This document shows, piece by piece, positions 18,454-26,963 of a stretch of 64,000 bases of DNA. Positions within the stretch are counted from its first letter, which is position 1. Every line of letters begins with the position of its first letter. The position numbers and the translations under genes were made by a program. Under the pieces are notes generated by a model. That model was not told the origin of the DNA. It worked only from the letters and a program-made list of their open reading frames with translations, and did no database searches. This DNA comes from an uncultured Tenacibaculum sp. Its GTDB lineage: Bacteria; Bacteroidota; Bacteroidia; Flavobacteriales; Flavobacteriaceae. The stretch is taken from the NCBI GenBank assembly GCA_947501615.1, contig CANMWK010000011.1, positions 124,001 to 188,000 of the forward strand. Reading direction: 5' to 3'.

Positions 18454-18789
18454 TTATTCGAATTGTTCTATTCTTTCTCTCATTAATTCAGGATCTTGCA
18501 TAGCATCCCAACCAATTAAAGAGATAAACCAGTACATTAAAAGTAAGCAAATTACACTTAAAATAATCCCAATAATAGCCAATACAAATCCTGTGTTTAA
18601 ATTGGAGTAATTAGAATAAACGCTAGGGTTAGATAAGTATAACTCTTTATCTTTTTTATGTAATATTAACCCAGCAACACCTAATAAAATACCAGGTATA
18701 CCATAGCAACAATAAGTGAGTATAGATAAAATACCTAAAACGAGTACTGTGTTAGCATTAGGTAAAGTTCTTTCTTCGAATTCGAACAT
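18454..18789 (-). CDS. CCC-motif/DUF4190-like membrane protein
   Basis: A 111-residue membrane protein with two hydrophobic hairpins (VLGILSILTYCCYGIPGILL at 17-36 and FVLAIIGIILSVICLLLMYW at 69-88). The Tyr-Cys-Cys-Tyr-Gly-Ile-Pro-Gly stretch is the hallmark of the small flavobacterial CCC-motif/DUF4190-like proteins. An acidic tail follows. Function unknown. It trails DUF2752 by 15 bp in a run of minus-strand genes. Confidence 0.75.
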   Translation of the reverse strand: MFEFEERTLPNANTVLVLGILSILTYCCYGIPGILLGVAGLILHKKDKELYLSNPSVYSNYSNLNTGFVLAIIGIILSVICLLLMYWFISLIGWDAMQDPELMRERIEQFE

Positions 18790-18804
18790 ATTTTACAATT
18801 TAAT

Positions 18805-19116
18805 TTATTTGAAAAGTAATGTATTCATTTTTATAATATAAGCTACAATTATGGTGACTACATTAATTATAGCAATAATAAGTAATATTCGTGCGGTAAT
18901 TTTCTTTTTAATAATAAAATGTGAAATCACGGCCAAAATAAAAAATAGCGAAGTATATATAGGCGGAAACATATGAAATGCGCTTTTAAATTCTCCTTTA
19001 GCCACATGAACAACTGAACGTTGAAAACCACATCCAGGACAATCTATTCCAAATATTTTTTTATTTGGACAAGATAACATGTAGTCTTCTATTTTTTTGT
19101 TTTGAGGTTCAGTCAT
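18805..19116 (-). CDS. DUF2752 membrane protein
   Basis: A small membrane protein with the DUF2752 signature FGIDCPGCGFQRSVVHVAKGE followed by AFHMFPPIYTS and two hydrophobic helices. I place the start at the ATG at 19116 (MTEPQNKK), 8 bp after the VOC gene stop; a longer start at 19140 would overlap that gene by 16 bp. The CPGCG cysteines are conserved in the family but their role is unknown. Next to the CCC-motif gene, a common pairing in flavobacteria. Confidence 0.8.
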   Translation of the reverse strand: MTEPQNKKIEDYMLSCPNKKIFGIDCPGCGFQRSVVHVAKGEFKSAFHMFPPIYTSLFFILAVISHFIIKKKITARILLIIAIINVVTIIVAYIIKMNTLLFK

Positions 19117-19124
19117 TTTATGTG

Positions 19125-19502
19125 CTATTGAATTTTCCATGGCGGATTAATTCTATGTTCACCTCCATAAAATAATATCAATTGATTGCCATCTACATCT
19201 TTTAATCGAGCTTCTCGCCATAACCATGTTTGATCTACTGGATCTTGATCAAATACAATTCCTTTATTTTTCAATTGCTTAACATGTTCATCTAAATTTT
19301 CGCATTCGAAATACACGTAAACTCCATCTCCTTTAGGCAATTCATCAACTAAATGTAACGAAAAAGTTGAATTACCATCAGGACATACAAATCTTGCATA
19401 ACGAGGCAAAGCATCGACTATGAGTGTTAAACCTAGTTTCTGGTAAAAAGCAACTGACTTAGATAAATCTATAGAAGGAACAGTAATTTGATTCAAATTC
19501 AT
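19125..19502 (-). CDS. VOC-family (glyoxalase-fold) protein
   Basis: A 125-residue single-module vicinal-oxygen-chelate protein: NQITVPSIDLSKSVAFYQKL, then FSLHLVDELPKGDGVYVYFE, and the closing WREARLKDVDGNQLILFYGG where the last metal-ligand position would lie. Members are metal-dependent lyases, dioxygenases or drug-binding proteins; nothing here sets the substrate. It lies 9 bp after the YbaB gene and probably shares its transcript. Confidence 0.85.
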   Translation of the reverse strand: MNLNQITVPSIDLSKSVAFYQKLGLTLIVDALPRYARFVCPDGNSTFSLHLVDELPKGDGVYVYFECENLDEHVKQLKNKGIVFDQDPVDQTWLWREARLKDVDGNQLILFYGGEHRINPPWKIQ

Positions 19503-19511
19503 AGGTCACAG

Positions 19512-19835
19512 TTATTTGAACATATCCATTCCAGGAATATTTGGCATTCCACTTTTAGCAGCGACAGCCATTTCTTGTTCATTAATTTCTCCAGCTCTTT
19601 TTAAAGCGTTGTTTAGTGTAACTATTAAATAATCTTCTAGTTCTTCAGCATCTTGTAGTAAACTTTGGTCAACAGTAATAGCTTTCACTTCTCTATTCGC
19701 AGTAACTGTAACTTTTATTTTCCCATCAGCCCCACTTTCATCAATCAAAACAGTATGTAAACGTTGTTTTGTTTCTTCAACTTTTTGTTGTGCTTGTTTA
19801 AGTTTGTCCATCATTCCAGATAAATCTCCGAACAT
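19512..19835 (-). CDS. YbaB/EbfC nucleoid-associated protein
   Basis: A 107-residue YbaB/EbfC-family protein: [20 protein letters not shown] (the amphipathic N-helix), then [19 protein letters not shown] and a C-terminal Met/Gly/Pro tail ([12 protein letters not shown]). Known members dimerise and bind DNA, acting as nucleoid-associated proteins. It heads a minus-strand run with the VOC, DUF2752 and CCC-motif genes. A TAATTTTG box lies about 35 bp upstream on the minus strand. In many bacteria the gene sits with recR and dnaX; here it does not. Confidence 0.9.
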   Translation of the reverse strand: MFGDLSGMMDKLKQAQQKVEETKQRLHTVLIDESGADGKIKVTVTANREVKAITVDQSLLQDAEELEDYLIVTLNNALKRAGEINEQEMAVAAKSGMPNIPGMDMFK

Positions 19836-19902
19836 ATGTTTTTGTTTTTTAATAAAGTTATAACAACAAAATTACTATAATACTGAACTAAAAATTAATC
19901 AA

Positions 19903-19967
19903 ATGAGAAAAAACTTGTATTCAGTATCGCATTAAGTGTTATTTTAGCTTCCCGAAAAAATGAAAAG
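19903..19967 (+). other. Frameshifted relic of a lipoprotein signal peptide before oligopeptidase B
   Basis: From codon 908-910 to the peptidase ATG the same frame reads KKLVFSIALSVILASRKNEK, a typical Bacteroidota lipoprotein signal except that the lipobox Cys is Arg. The only upstream ATG (19903) is one base out of frame in an A-run (908-913). Adding one A would restore MRKKLVFSIALSVILAS in frame. Confidence 0.7.
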
Positions 19968-22067
19968 ATGGAGAATAATACCGTTAAGCCACCAAAAGCA
20001 GATCAACAAATAGAAAAATTAGAAAAACATGGTGATGTTAGAATTGATAATTATTTCTGGATGCGTTTATCTGATGATCAAAAAAAAGCTGAACAGAAAG
20101 ACGAGCAAACTCAGAAAGTTTACGACTACTTAGAAGCAGAGAATACTTACTTCGATACAGTAATGGGACATACGAATGATTTTCAAACGACTTTGTTTGA
20201 AGAGATGAAAGGAAGAATTAAAGAAGACGATGAGTCGGTTCCCTATAAAAAGAACGGTTATTTTTATATTACTAGATATGAAAAAGGGCAACAATATCCT
20301 ATATATTCTAGAAAGAAAGGAAGTTTAGACGCGGAAGAGGAAATTATGTTTGATGTGAATAAAGAAGCAGAAGGACATGATTATATGCAGTTAGGCGGAC
20401 TGAATGTAACTTCAGATAATAAGCTAGTAGCTTACGCAACAGATACAGTAAGTAGACGACAATATTTCATCAAAGTAAAAAACCTAGAAACAGGTGAAAT
20501 TTATAATGATAAAATAGAAAATACAACAGGAGGAAGTGTTTGGGCTAACGACAATAAAACATTGTTTTACACCAAAAAAGATCCTGTAACATTAAGAAGT
20601 TCTAAAATTTATAAGCATGTTTTAGGAACAGATACTTCTGAAGATGTGTTGGTGTTTGAAGAAAAAGATGAAACTTTCGGAACTTTTGTAACCAAAACAA
20701 AGTCGAGAAAATATTTAGTAATTGGGTCTTACAGTACGGTTTCCAGTGAATATCAAGTTTTAGAAGCTGATAATCCAAATGGTGAGTTTCGTTTAATTCA
20801 ACCTCGTGAACGTGATTTAGAATATGATATCGCTCATTATGAAGATCATTTCTATATCAAGACAAATATTGATGGAGCAACTAACTTTAAAGTTATGAAA
20901 ACTCCAGAAGATAATACAGCTAAAGAAAATTGGGTAGATGTTATTTCACACAGAGAAGATACTTTCTTAGAAGATTTCTCAATTTTTAAAGATTATTTAG
21001 TTCTTGAAGAGAGAAACAACGGATTATTCAAAATAAGAATAAAACGTTGGGATGGAACCGAAGATTACTATTTACCTTTTGATGAAGAAACATATTCTGC
21101 AGGTGTGTATTCAAATCCAGAATTTGATACAGATGTAATTCGTTATTCCTATAATTCGATGACGACTCCAAGTTCTGTGATTGATTTCAATATGAAAGAT
21201 CAATCCAAAGAAATAAAAAAGGAGCAAGAAGTATTAGGCGGAAAATTCGATAAAAATAATTACGAAAGTAAGCGTTTATGGGTAACTGCTAGAGATGGTA
21301 AAAAAGTTGCACTTTCTATTGTTTACAGAAAAGATACTAAAATAGACGAGAATACTCCAGTATTACAATATGCGTATGGTTCTTATGGATATACGGTTTC
21401 TGATGGATTTTCAACAACACGTTTAAGTTTGTTAGATCGTGGTTTTATTTTCGCTTTAGCACATATTAGAGGAAGTCAGTATTTAGGAAGAGAGTGGTAT
21501 GAAGATGGAAAAATGTTGAATAAGAAAAATACATTCAACGATTTTGTTGATTGCTCTAAATATTTAATTGATAATGGATATACATCCCCAAAGCATTTAT
21601 ATGCTATGGGAGGTTCTGCTGGAGGTTTATTAATGGGAGCCGTAGTCAATATGAATTCTGAATTATATAACGGAATTATAGCTGCTGTACCTTTTGTTGA
21701 TGTCATTTCTACCATGTTAGATGATAGTATTCCATTAACTACTGGAGAATATGACGAATGGGGAAATCCAAACGATAAGCAATATTATGACTACATTAAA
21801 TCGTATTCACCATACGATCAAGTAGTAGGAAAATCATATCCAAATATGTTGATAACTACAGGATTACATGATAGTCAGGTACAATATTGGGAACCAGCGA
21901 AATGGGTTGCTAAATTAAGAGAAGTAAAGACAGATGACAATCTATTGTTCTTGCATACGAATATGGAAGCTGGTCATGGAGGAGCTTCTGGTAGGTTCGA
22001 TTCTTTAAAAGAAACAGCTAGAGAATATACTTTCTTATTAGCATTAGAAGATAAGTTAGAAAAATAA
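19968..22067 (+). CDS. ptrB: Oligopeptidase B-like S9 serine peptidase
   Basis: A 699-residue prolyl-oligopeptidase-family enzyme. The N-terminal HGDVRIDNYFWMRLSDDQ and beta-propeller (about 70-420) lead to an alpha/beta-hydrolase domain with the nucleophile in MGGSAGGLLMG (Ser about 550), an Asp in TTGLHDSQVQYWEPAKW and the His in MEAGHGGASGR (about 670). These features fit oligopeptidase B, which cleaves short peptides after Arg/Lys. Relatives often carry a lipoprotein signal; here the signal is out of frame and lacks its Cys, so the first usable start is 19968 and the enzyme should be cytosolic. Confidence 0.87.
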   Translation: MENNTVKPPKADQQIEKLEKHGDVRIDNYFWMRLSDDQKKAEQKDEQTQKVYDYLEAENTYFDTVMGHTNDFQTTLFEEMKGRIKEDDESVPYKKNGYFYITRYEKGQQYPIYSRKKGSLDAEEEIMFDVNKEAEGHDYMQLGGLNVTSDNKLVAYATDTVSRRQYFIKVKNLETGEIYNDKIENTTGGSVWANDNKTLFYTKKDPVTLRSSKIYKHVLGTDTSEDVLVFEEKDETFGTFVTKTKSRKYLVIGSYSTVSSEYQVLEADNPNGEFRLIQPRERDLEYDIAHYEDHFYIKTNIDGATNFKVMKTPEDNTAKENWVDVISHREDTFLEDFSIFKDYLVLEERNNGLFKIRIKRWDGTEDYYLPFDEETYSAGVYSNPEFDTDVIRYSYNSMTTPSSVIDFNMKDQSKEIKKEQEVLGGKFDKNNYESKRLWVTARDGKKVALSIVYRKDTKIDENTPVLQYAYGSYGYTVSDGFSTTRLSLLDRGFIFALAHIRGSQYLGREWYEDGKMLNKKNTFNDFVDCSKYLIDNGYTSPKHLYAMGGSAGGLLMGAVVNMNSELYNGIIAAVPFVDVISTMLDDSIPLTTGEYDEWGNPNDKQYYDYIKSYSPYDQVVGKSYPNMLITTGLHDSQVQYWEPAKWVAKLREVKTDDNLLFLHTNMEAGHGGASGRFDSLKETAREYTFLLALEDKLEK

Positions 22068-22083
22068 TTATATTTTTGCCCTC

Positions 22084-22158
22084 GATTGAGTAAGTGTAAG
22101 CGTTATTGTAAAAACAAACATCTCAATTACAATTAGATGATAAAATTATGCAATAACG
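22084..22158 (+). promoter_or_regulatory. Structured 5' leader of the cysteine-synthase-like gene
   Basis: A TATTTTTG box (22071-22078) would start a leader of roughly 90 nt. CGTTATTG (22101-22108) pairs with CAATAACG (22151-22158). Inside, CATCT (22119-22123) pairs with AGATG (22135-22139). ATTGAG (22085-22090) can alternatively pair with CTCAAT (22122-22127). It matches no riboswitch I can name. Confidence 0.4.
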
Positions 22159-22174
22159 TTTCTTTATATATAGA

Positions 22175-23197
22175 ATGGATAGGAACAAAGCAATAGTAGA
22201 TTCGATTTTAGATTTAGTAGGAGAGACCCCAATTGTTAGATTGCATAACATTACTAAAGAGTTACCAGGGGAATATTTTGCAAAACTAGAATCTTTTAAC
22301 CCGGGACAGTCAGCAAAAGATAGGATTGCACTTCATATTATAGAAAATGCTGAAAAGAAAGGTATTTTAAAACCAGGAGATACTATTGTTGAAACTACTT
22401 CAGGTAACACTGGATTCAGTTTAGCAATGATAAGTCTAGTAAAGGGCTATCGTTGTATTTTAGCTGTGAGTGATAAATCTTCAAAAAATAAGATTGATGT
22501 TTTAAAAACAATGGGAGCAGAGGTGCATGTTTGTCCAGCAAATGTAGCTGCAGATGATCCTAGATCTTATTATGAAACTGCGAAACGAATACATCGTGAA
22601 ACTCCAAAATCTATTTATATCAATCAATACTTTAATGAGTTAAACATAGAAGCTCATTATGCGACAACCGGACCAGAAATTTGGAAACAAACAGAAGGTA
22701 GAATTACACATTTAGTTGTTGCTAGTGGAACAGGAGGAACCATTTCTGGAACTGGAAGATTTTTGAAAGAACAAAATCCAGATATTAAAGTTTTAGGAGT
22801 AGACGCTGTTGGTTCTGCAATTAAAAAATTTCATGAGACAAAGGAATTTGATCCTAAAGAAATTTCACCATATAAAATTGAAGGTTTAGGGAAAAACTTA
22901 ATTCCTACTTCAACCGATTTTGATATCATAGATATATATGAAAAGGTAACTGATGAAGATGCAGCATTAGCAGCAAGAGAATTAGTTCGTAACGAAGGTT
23001 TATTATGTGGTTATACTTCTGGAGCTGTAATTCAAGCAACACAACAATATGCCGAAAAAGGAATGTTTCAATCAGATAGCTTTGTTGTTGTAATTTTACC
23101 AGACCATGGTATTCGTTATATGGATAAAATTTACTCTGATGAGTGGATGAAAGCTCAAGGGTTTTCGTTAGAGAAACAGGCTAAAATTCGAGTGTAA
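22175..23197 (+). CDS. Cysteine synthase / cystathionine beta-synthase-like enzyme
   Basis: A 340-residue PLP enzyme of the cysteine synthase family. The PLP Lys is in [15 protein letters not shown] (about residue 47), the phosphate/substrate loop is [10 protein letters not shown] and the Gly-rich PLP-phosphate loop is [12 protein letters not shown]. The C-terminal half matches CBS catalytic cores ([19 protein letters not shown]), but there is no CBS regulatory domain. Substrate could be O-acetylserine or homocysteine with serine. It follows oligopeptidase B by 107 bp with its own structured leader. Confidence 0.85.
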   Translation: MDRNKAIVDSILDLVGETPIVRLHNITKELPGEYFAKLESFNPGQSAKDRIALHIIENAEKKGILKPGDTIVETTSGNTGFSLAMISLVKGYRCILAVSDKSSKNKIDVLKTMGAEVHVCPANVAADDPRSYYETAKRIHRETPKSIYINQYFNELNIEAHYATTGPEIWKQTEGRITHLVVASGTGGTISGTGRFLKEQNPDIKVLGVDAVGSAIKKFHETKEFDPKEISPYKIEGLGKNLIPTSTDFDIIDIYEKVTDEDAALAARELVRNEGLLCGYTSGAVIQATQQYAEKGMFQSDSFVVVILPDHGIRYMDKIYSDEWMKAQGFSLEKQAKIRV

Positions 23198-23213
23198 TTT
23201 TTTAAAAAAACAA

Positions 23214-23247
23214 AAATCGTCTAAATATTTTCATACATAGACGATTT
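23214..23247. terminator. Terminator hairpin
   Basis: AAATCGTCTA/TAGACGATTT stem with a 14-nt loop, between the convergent cysteine-synthase-like and lipoprotein genes. Confidence 0.6.
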
Positions 23248-23327
23248 ATTTAGCTTTAGTGTACTGTTTTTACCATTTTATCGGTAATAGTTTTTACGAA
23301 TTTGTCTATTTTTCTAATTCTTTAAAT

Positions 23328-23777
23328 TTATATTAAAGAAAAAGAATAATCTAAGTTACCGACCATTCCGGCTTCGGTAATTTCAACTTCTTTTTCAGAT
23401 ACTATAACTCCATCTACAAGAATAGTCATGGTAATACTATAATTTTCAAAAGTACTTCCAATAGAAACTCCAGAATTATCTCTATAATGTATTCCTAGAG
23501 AGGTATTGTGGTATACCGTTTGGTTTATATAATCTTTGCTGTACGGTAAATGTATATTACTATTAGACTCATTTTTAAGGTCTAGTTTTGAAATACCATT
23601 TTCATCTACTCCATTAGTTACAATAGTCATTATTTCTGAAAGTCTATTGCTAGAAGTTGATGAAATTTTGAATTCTATTGATACATTTTCTTGAATATTA
23701 TCAATATTGTCATCGTGACTACAAGAAGTACTAAATATAATATTCACTATTAAAGTTAAAAAGAATACTTTTTTCAT
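23328..23777 (-). CDS. Lipoprotein of unknown function
   Basis: A 149-residue lipoprotein: signal MKKVFFLTLIVNIIF, lipobox STSC (Cys19), then an Asp/Asn-rich spacer and an all-beta-looking domain with repeated Asn and Ser (about 35-149, ending NLDYSFSLI). I recognise no family. The SHDDNIDN spacer after the Cys resembles the acidic signal that directs Bacteroidota lipoproteins to the cell surface, an inference only. It lies alone and convergent with the upstream enzyme gene. Confidence 0.65.
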   Translation of the reverse strand: MKKVFFLTLIVNIIFSTSCSHDDNIDNIQENVSIEFKISSTSSNRLSEIMTIVTNGVDENGISKLDLKNESNSNIHLPYSKDYINQTVYHNTSLGIHYRDNSGVSIGSTFENYSITMTILVDGVIVSEKEVEITEAGMVGNLDYSFSLI

Positions 23778-23922
23778 AATTTTAATTTATTTTAAGTTAC
23801 GGGACAAATATTATACCATATATAAACTTATTAATACAAGTATCTTGGTATTTTTATACTCACTGTTTACAGTTATAGATACCAAATTATATTTTCTTTT
23901 CTTTACCAAATTAAATAAGAGT

Positions 23923-25797
23923 ATGAGACTTATTATTACGTTATTAGTACTGTTTTCTTCATGTAATCTATTATCACAGCAAAAAGAATCTTTAAATAAA
24001 ATTAAAAAATTACAAAAACGAATCGTAAAAAGGTTAAAAAGTAATGATATAGAAGGTTTAGAGTTAAGTATCGATTCACTAAGAGAACTAGGAGAGAAAA
24101 AAGATCCTATATATGGGGAGTTTTTATCAAGAACTTTATTAGTTGATCTCTATTTATTAAAAAAAGATTTTAATTCAGCTGAGAAACTATTGTTAGAAAG
24201 TAGAGAGCAATTAAAATTAAGAAAAAGCTCTCAACTTAGGGACACCATATCATTAGATAACTTTATACAATTAGCACATTTTTATTATGATAAAGAAGCA
24301 TATGCTAAATCTACAGAAAGTTACTATAACGCATTGAAAATTAGCGGGAAACTTAAAGATTCTGCAGCAAGCGGGTACATTCATAATGGTTTAGGCTCAA
24401 TATATTTAGAGGTAGGTGATTACGAAGCCGCACTTCAACAATTTAAACAAAGTATTACGTATTCAATTGATAGAAATAAAAAGTATGAAGCTTATAGTAA
24501 TATCGGAGCTACTTATTATAGTATGGAGAATTATAATAAAGCGGAGGAGTTTGTCTTAAAATCTCTTGAATTTTTAAAGAAACAAGATAGAGAAATGCGT
24601 ATAAATGCATACAATACTTTAGCTGCAATATATGCAGTTTCCAATGAGTTGGATAAAGCTGAACAGTATTTTTTAAAGGTCTATGAAATTACAAAAGAAG
24701 TAGGTTCAAAAGAAGATATAGAAACTAACATATTAAATCTAAGTGTTTTTTACTTGCAATTAGGTAAAGAAAAAGAAGCAAAAGAATTCATAAAGAAGTG
24801 TGATTCAATCGCGAGTGTAACAAAATCAATAAGTTACAAGGTTGATGCATATTATAATATTTATGTGTATAATGAAGAGCTTAAGAATTATAAAAAAGCA
24901 TTAAGTTATTTTGAAAAATATGTAAAGTATAAGGATAGCTTATATTCTAAAGATAGTGAAGAATACGTCAACAAATTAAAAGTTCAACACGAAACTGAGC
25001 TTAAAAACGAAAAAATATCAAATCAAAATTTGTTAATAGAAACGCAAAAAAGTAAAAATAAATGGCTTGTTTCGGGAATTGTTTTTCTTGTACTTCTTAT
25101 GGGATTTTTAATTTATATCCATAGACAACGTATTATAGCACAACGAGAATTGGCATCTGAAAAAATAAAAACGCTTTTAGAAACAGAAAAAACAAAATCT
25201 ATACAATCGAAAATTGATGTTCAAAATAAAGAACGAGAACGTATAGCAAAAGATTTGCATGATAATATTAGTGGTAACTTGGCAACTATAAAGTTAAAAA
25301 TGTCGCAATTACAAAAGCAAAGTATTGAAATTCAAGATATCATCACTTCGTTGGACGATACTTATAATGAAGTACGTACTATTTCTCACGATTTAATACC
25401 TGAAAAAAGTGTTAAAAATACATTCGTCGAACTCATAAAAAAACTAATAATATTTAGAGGTACAAAAGATTTGAAAATAGCGTTAGAAATGTTTCCAGAA
25501 GATGAATTAAATACTATTTCACAAAAGATTCAATCAGAATTGTACAGTATTTTACAGGAGTTATTGACTAATGTACAGAAACATTCTAAAGCATCTAAAT
25601 GTACAGTTAATATTACTTTACACAACGATGAGTATATAAATCTTTTAGTGGAGGATAATGGTGTTGGTCTTTCAAAAAATACAATTAATAAAGGCATCGG
25701 ACTTAAGAATATTAGATCTAGAGTTGTTGATTTAAAAGGTAATCTTCATATTGAAAGTCAAAAAGGAACGATTGTAAACGTTGATATTCCAATTTAA
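23923..25797 (+). CDS. TPR-containing sensor histidine kinase (HisKA_3 type)
   Basis: A 624-residue membrane sensor. I start it at 23923 (MRLIITLLVLFSSCNLLSQQ, a signal peptide) rather than at an ATG 78 bp upstream, which would bury the signal. Residues about 30-370 are TPR repeats (NGLGSIYLEVGDYEAALQQF and similar); a membrane helix follows (381-400), then a coiled coil, the HisKA_3 box ERIAKDLHDNISGNLA with phospho-His446, and an ATPase domain (QELLTNVQKHS, then VEDNGVGLS). Known: such kinases pair with LuxR-type regulators, as here 8 bp downstream. TPRs outside the membrane suggest a peptide or protein ligand. Confidence 0.88.
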   Translation: MRLIITLLVLFSSCNLLSQQKESLNKIKKLQKRIVKRLKSNDIEGLELSIDSLRELGEKKDPIYGEFLSRTLLVDLYLLKKDFNSAEKLLLESREQLKLRKSSQLRDTISLDNFIQLAHFYYDKEAYAKSTESYYNALKISGKLKDSAASGYIHNGLGSIYLEVGDYEAALQQFKQSITYSIDRNKKYEAYSNIGATYYSMENYNKAEEFVLKSLEFLKKQDREMRINAYNTLAAIYAVSNELDKAEQYFLKVYEITKEVGSKEDIETNILNLSVFYLQLGKEKEAKEFIKKCDSIASVTKSISYKVDAYYNIYVYNEELKNYKKALSYFEKYVKYKDSLYSKDSEEYVNKLKVQHETELKNEKISNQNLLIETQKSKNKWLVSGIVFLVLLMGFLIYIHRQRIIAQRELASEKIKTLLETEKTKSIQSKIDVQNKERERIAKDLHDNISGNLATIKLKMSQLQKQSIEIQDIITSLDDTYNEVRTISHDLIPEKSVKNTFVELIKKLIIFRGTKDLKIALEMFPEDELNTISQKIQSELYSILQELLTNVQKHSKASKCTVNITLHNDEYINLLVEDNGVGLSKNTINKGIGLKNIRSRVVDLKGNLHIESQKGTIVNVDIPI

Positions 25798-25805
25798 AAA
25801 GAAGT

Positions 25806-26441
25806 ATGGATAAAAAAATAAACTTGTGTATTGTTGATGATCATAAAATGTTTTTAGAAGGTATTACATCTGTTCTAAGTAATACAGAAAATATGAATGT
25901 TATAATGACAGCAAAAGATGGAAAAGAAGCGCTAAAAATACTTCCTAATTTTATGCCTGATGTTTTAATTACTGATATAGACATGCTAATAATTAATGGT
26001 ATTGAGCTAACCAAGGAAGTAAAATCATTGTACCCAAAAATAAAAGTAATAGCAGTAAGTTCTCATAGTAAAAGTGTTATTATAACAAAAGCAATACAGG
26101 CTGGTGTAGATGGTTATATACTAAAAAATACAGGCAAATTAGAATTATGCAAAGCAATAAAAACGGTATATCAAGGAACAAAATACTTCAATAATGAAAT
26201 AAAAGAAATTATTAATGATAGTATTTTTAATATTAAAAAAACAGATACAGTTAATTTAAGTGAACGAGAAAAAGAAGTTTTGATATTAATCTCTAATGAG
26301 AAAAGTTCTCATGAAATAGCTGAAATTTTATCACTTTCTATTTATACTATTGAGACTCATCGTAAAAATTTGATGCGAAAAATAGGAACTAAAAATATGG
26401 TTGGTTTGGTAAAATATGCTATTCAACAGAATATCATATAA
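25806..26441 (+). CDS. LuxR-family (NarL/FixJ) response regulator
   Basis: A 211-residue regulator: receiver domain (1-120) with acidic DD near the start, phosphoacceptor Asp57 in ITDIDM, and Lys in YILKNTG; then a LuxR-type helix-turn-helix (LSEREKEVLILISNEKSSHE to the C-terminus). The usual Pro after the Asp-x-x-Met segment is Leu here. It is the second gene of the kinase operon and is convergent with a small leader-peptide gene only 20 bp away. It should bind DNA as a phosphorylated dimer, probably at dyad sites. Confidence 0.92.
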   Translation: MDKKINLCIVDDHKMFLEGITSVLSNTENMNVIMTAKDGKEALKILPNFMPDVLITDIDMLIINGIELTKEVKSLYPKIKVIAVSSHSKSVIITKAIQAGVDGYILKNTGKLELCKAIKTVYQGTKYFNNEIKEIINDSIFNIKKTDTVNLSEREKEVLILISNEKSSHEIAEILSLSIYTIETHRKNLMRKIGTKNMVGLVKYAIQQNII

Positions 26442-26461
26442 ATCTTTTTTTAACACTAATA

Positions 26462-26710
26462 TCATGGAAAGTGTATAATGAGTTGAAAAAGAGTTTTTGA
26501 TTTCTTTTTAAAAAACTCTTTAGGCACAAAATACTCCACTTCTTCTGGTAAAGGGTTGTTGTCAAAAGGATTGTTATCATAAATAGGTACGCTTTCTTGT
26601 TCTATAGGTGCGCAAAGAGCAGTACACATAGAACTATAACCATTTCCATTAATAGATTTTTGTTCTGTTTTAGTTAGAATAGTTTCTAATTTTAAAAGTT
26701 TATCTATCAT
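26462..26710 (-). CDS. Double-glycine-type leader peptide precursor 1
   Basis: An 82-residue peptide. Residues 4-23 (LLKLETILTKTEQKSINGNG) match the leader of Bacteroidota bacteriocin/natural-product precursors (L-x-L, K-x-EQKxIxG). The putative cleavage point is a degenerate GNG instead of GG. The core begins YSSMCTALCAP with a Cys pair, then turns acidic and Pro-rich, with a basic/hydrophobic end. No ABC peptidase-exporter, LanB/C or radical SAM gene is in the window, so maturation would need genes elsewhere. Its promoter region carries a dyad (26788-26817). Confidence 0.65.
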   Translation of the reverse strand: MIDKLLKLETILTKTEQKSINGNGYSSMCTALCAPIEQESVPIYDNNPFDNNPLPEEVEYFVPKEFFKKKSKTLFQLIIHFP

Positions 26711-26787
26711 GTTTTTTTAAACGGTTTGGTTTATAGGTGTGTGTAAAAAACATGAATTGTAAAAATCAACAAAACTATAATACGATT

Positions 26788-26817
26788 AACGACTAAAAAT
26801 TCCGCATATTAGTCGTT
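26788..26817. promoter_or_regulatory. Dyad operator candidate upstream of the leader peptide
   Basis: AACGACTAA (26788-26796) and its exact complement TTAGTCGTT (26809-26817) separated by 12 bp, about 78-107 bp before the leader-peptide ATG. The size and symmetry suit a dimeric LuxR-type regulator such as the adjacent one. The rest of 26711-26963 is AT-rich with no other clear feature. Confidence 0.45.
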
Positions 26818-26963
26818 TCTTTTCCTTCCTACTTTGTTTAAATAAGAAACCGTAACCAAAGCTATGCTTTATTTTTTTGCCTTGTATTGAAGAAAAAAAT
26901 AATTCAACTAATCTATGCGAAGTTTTTAATCATAAATCGTATAACAAGAAAGTTATTAGGGGT

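Noticed and set aside
23845..23922. Longer N-terminus for the TPR kinase.
   Set aside because: It would place 26 extra residues before a good signal peptide; the ATG at 23923 is preferred.
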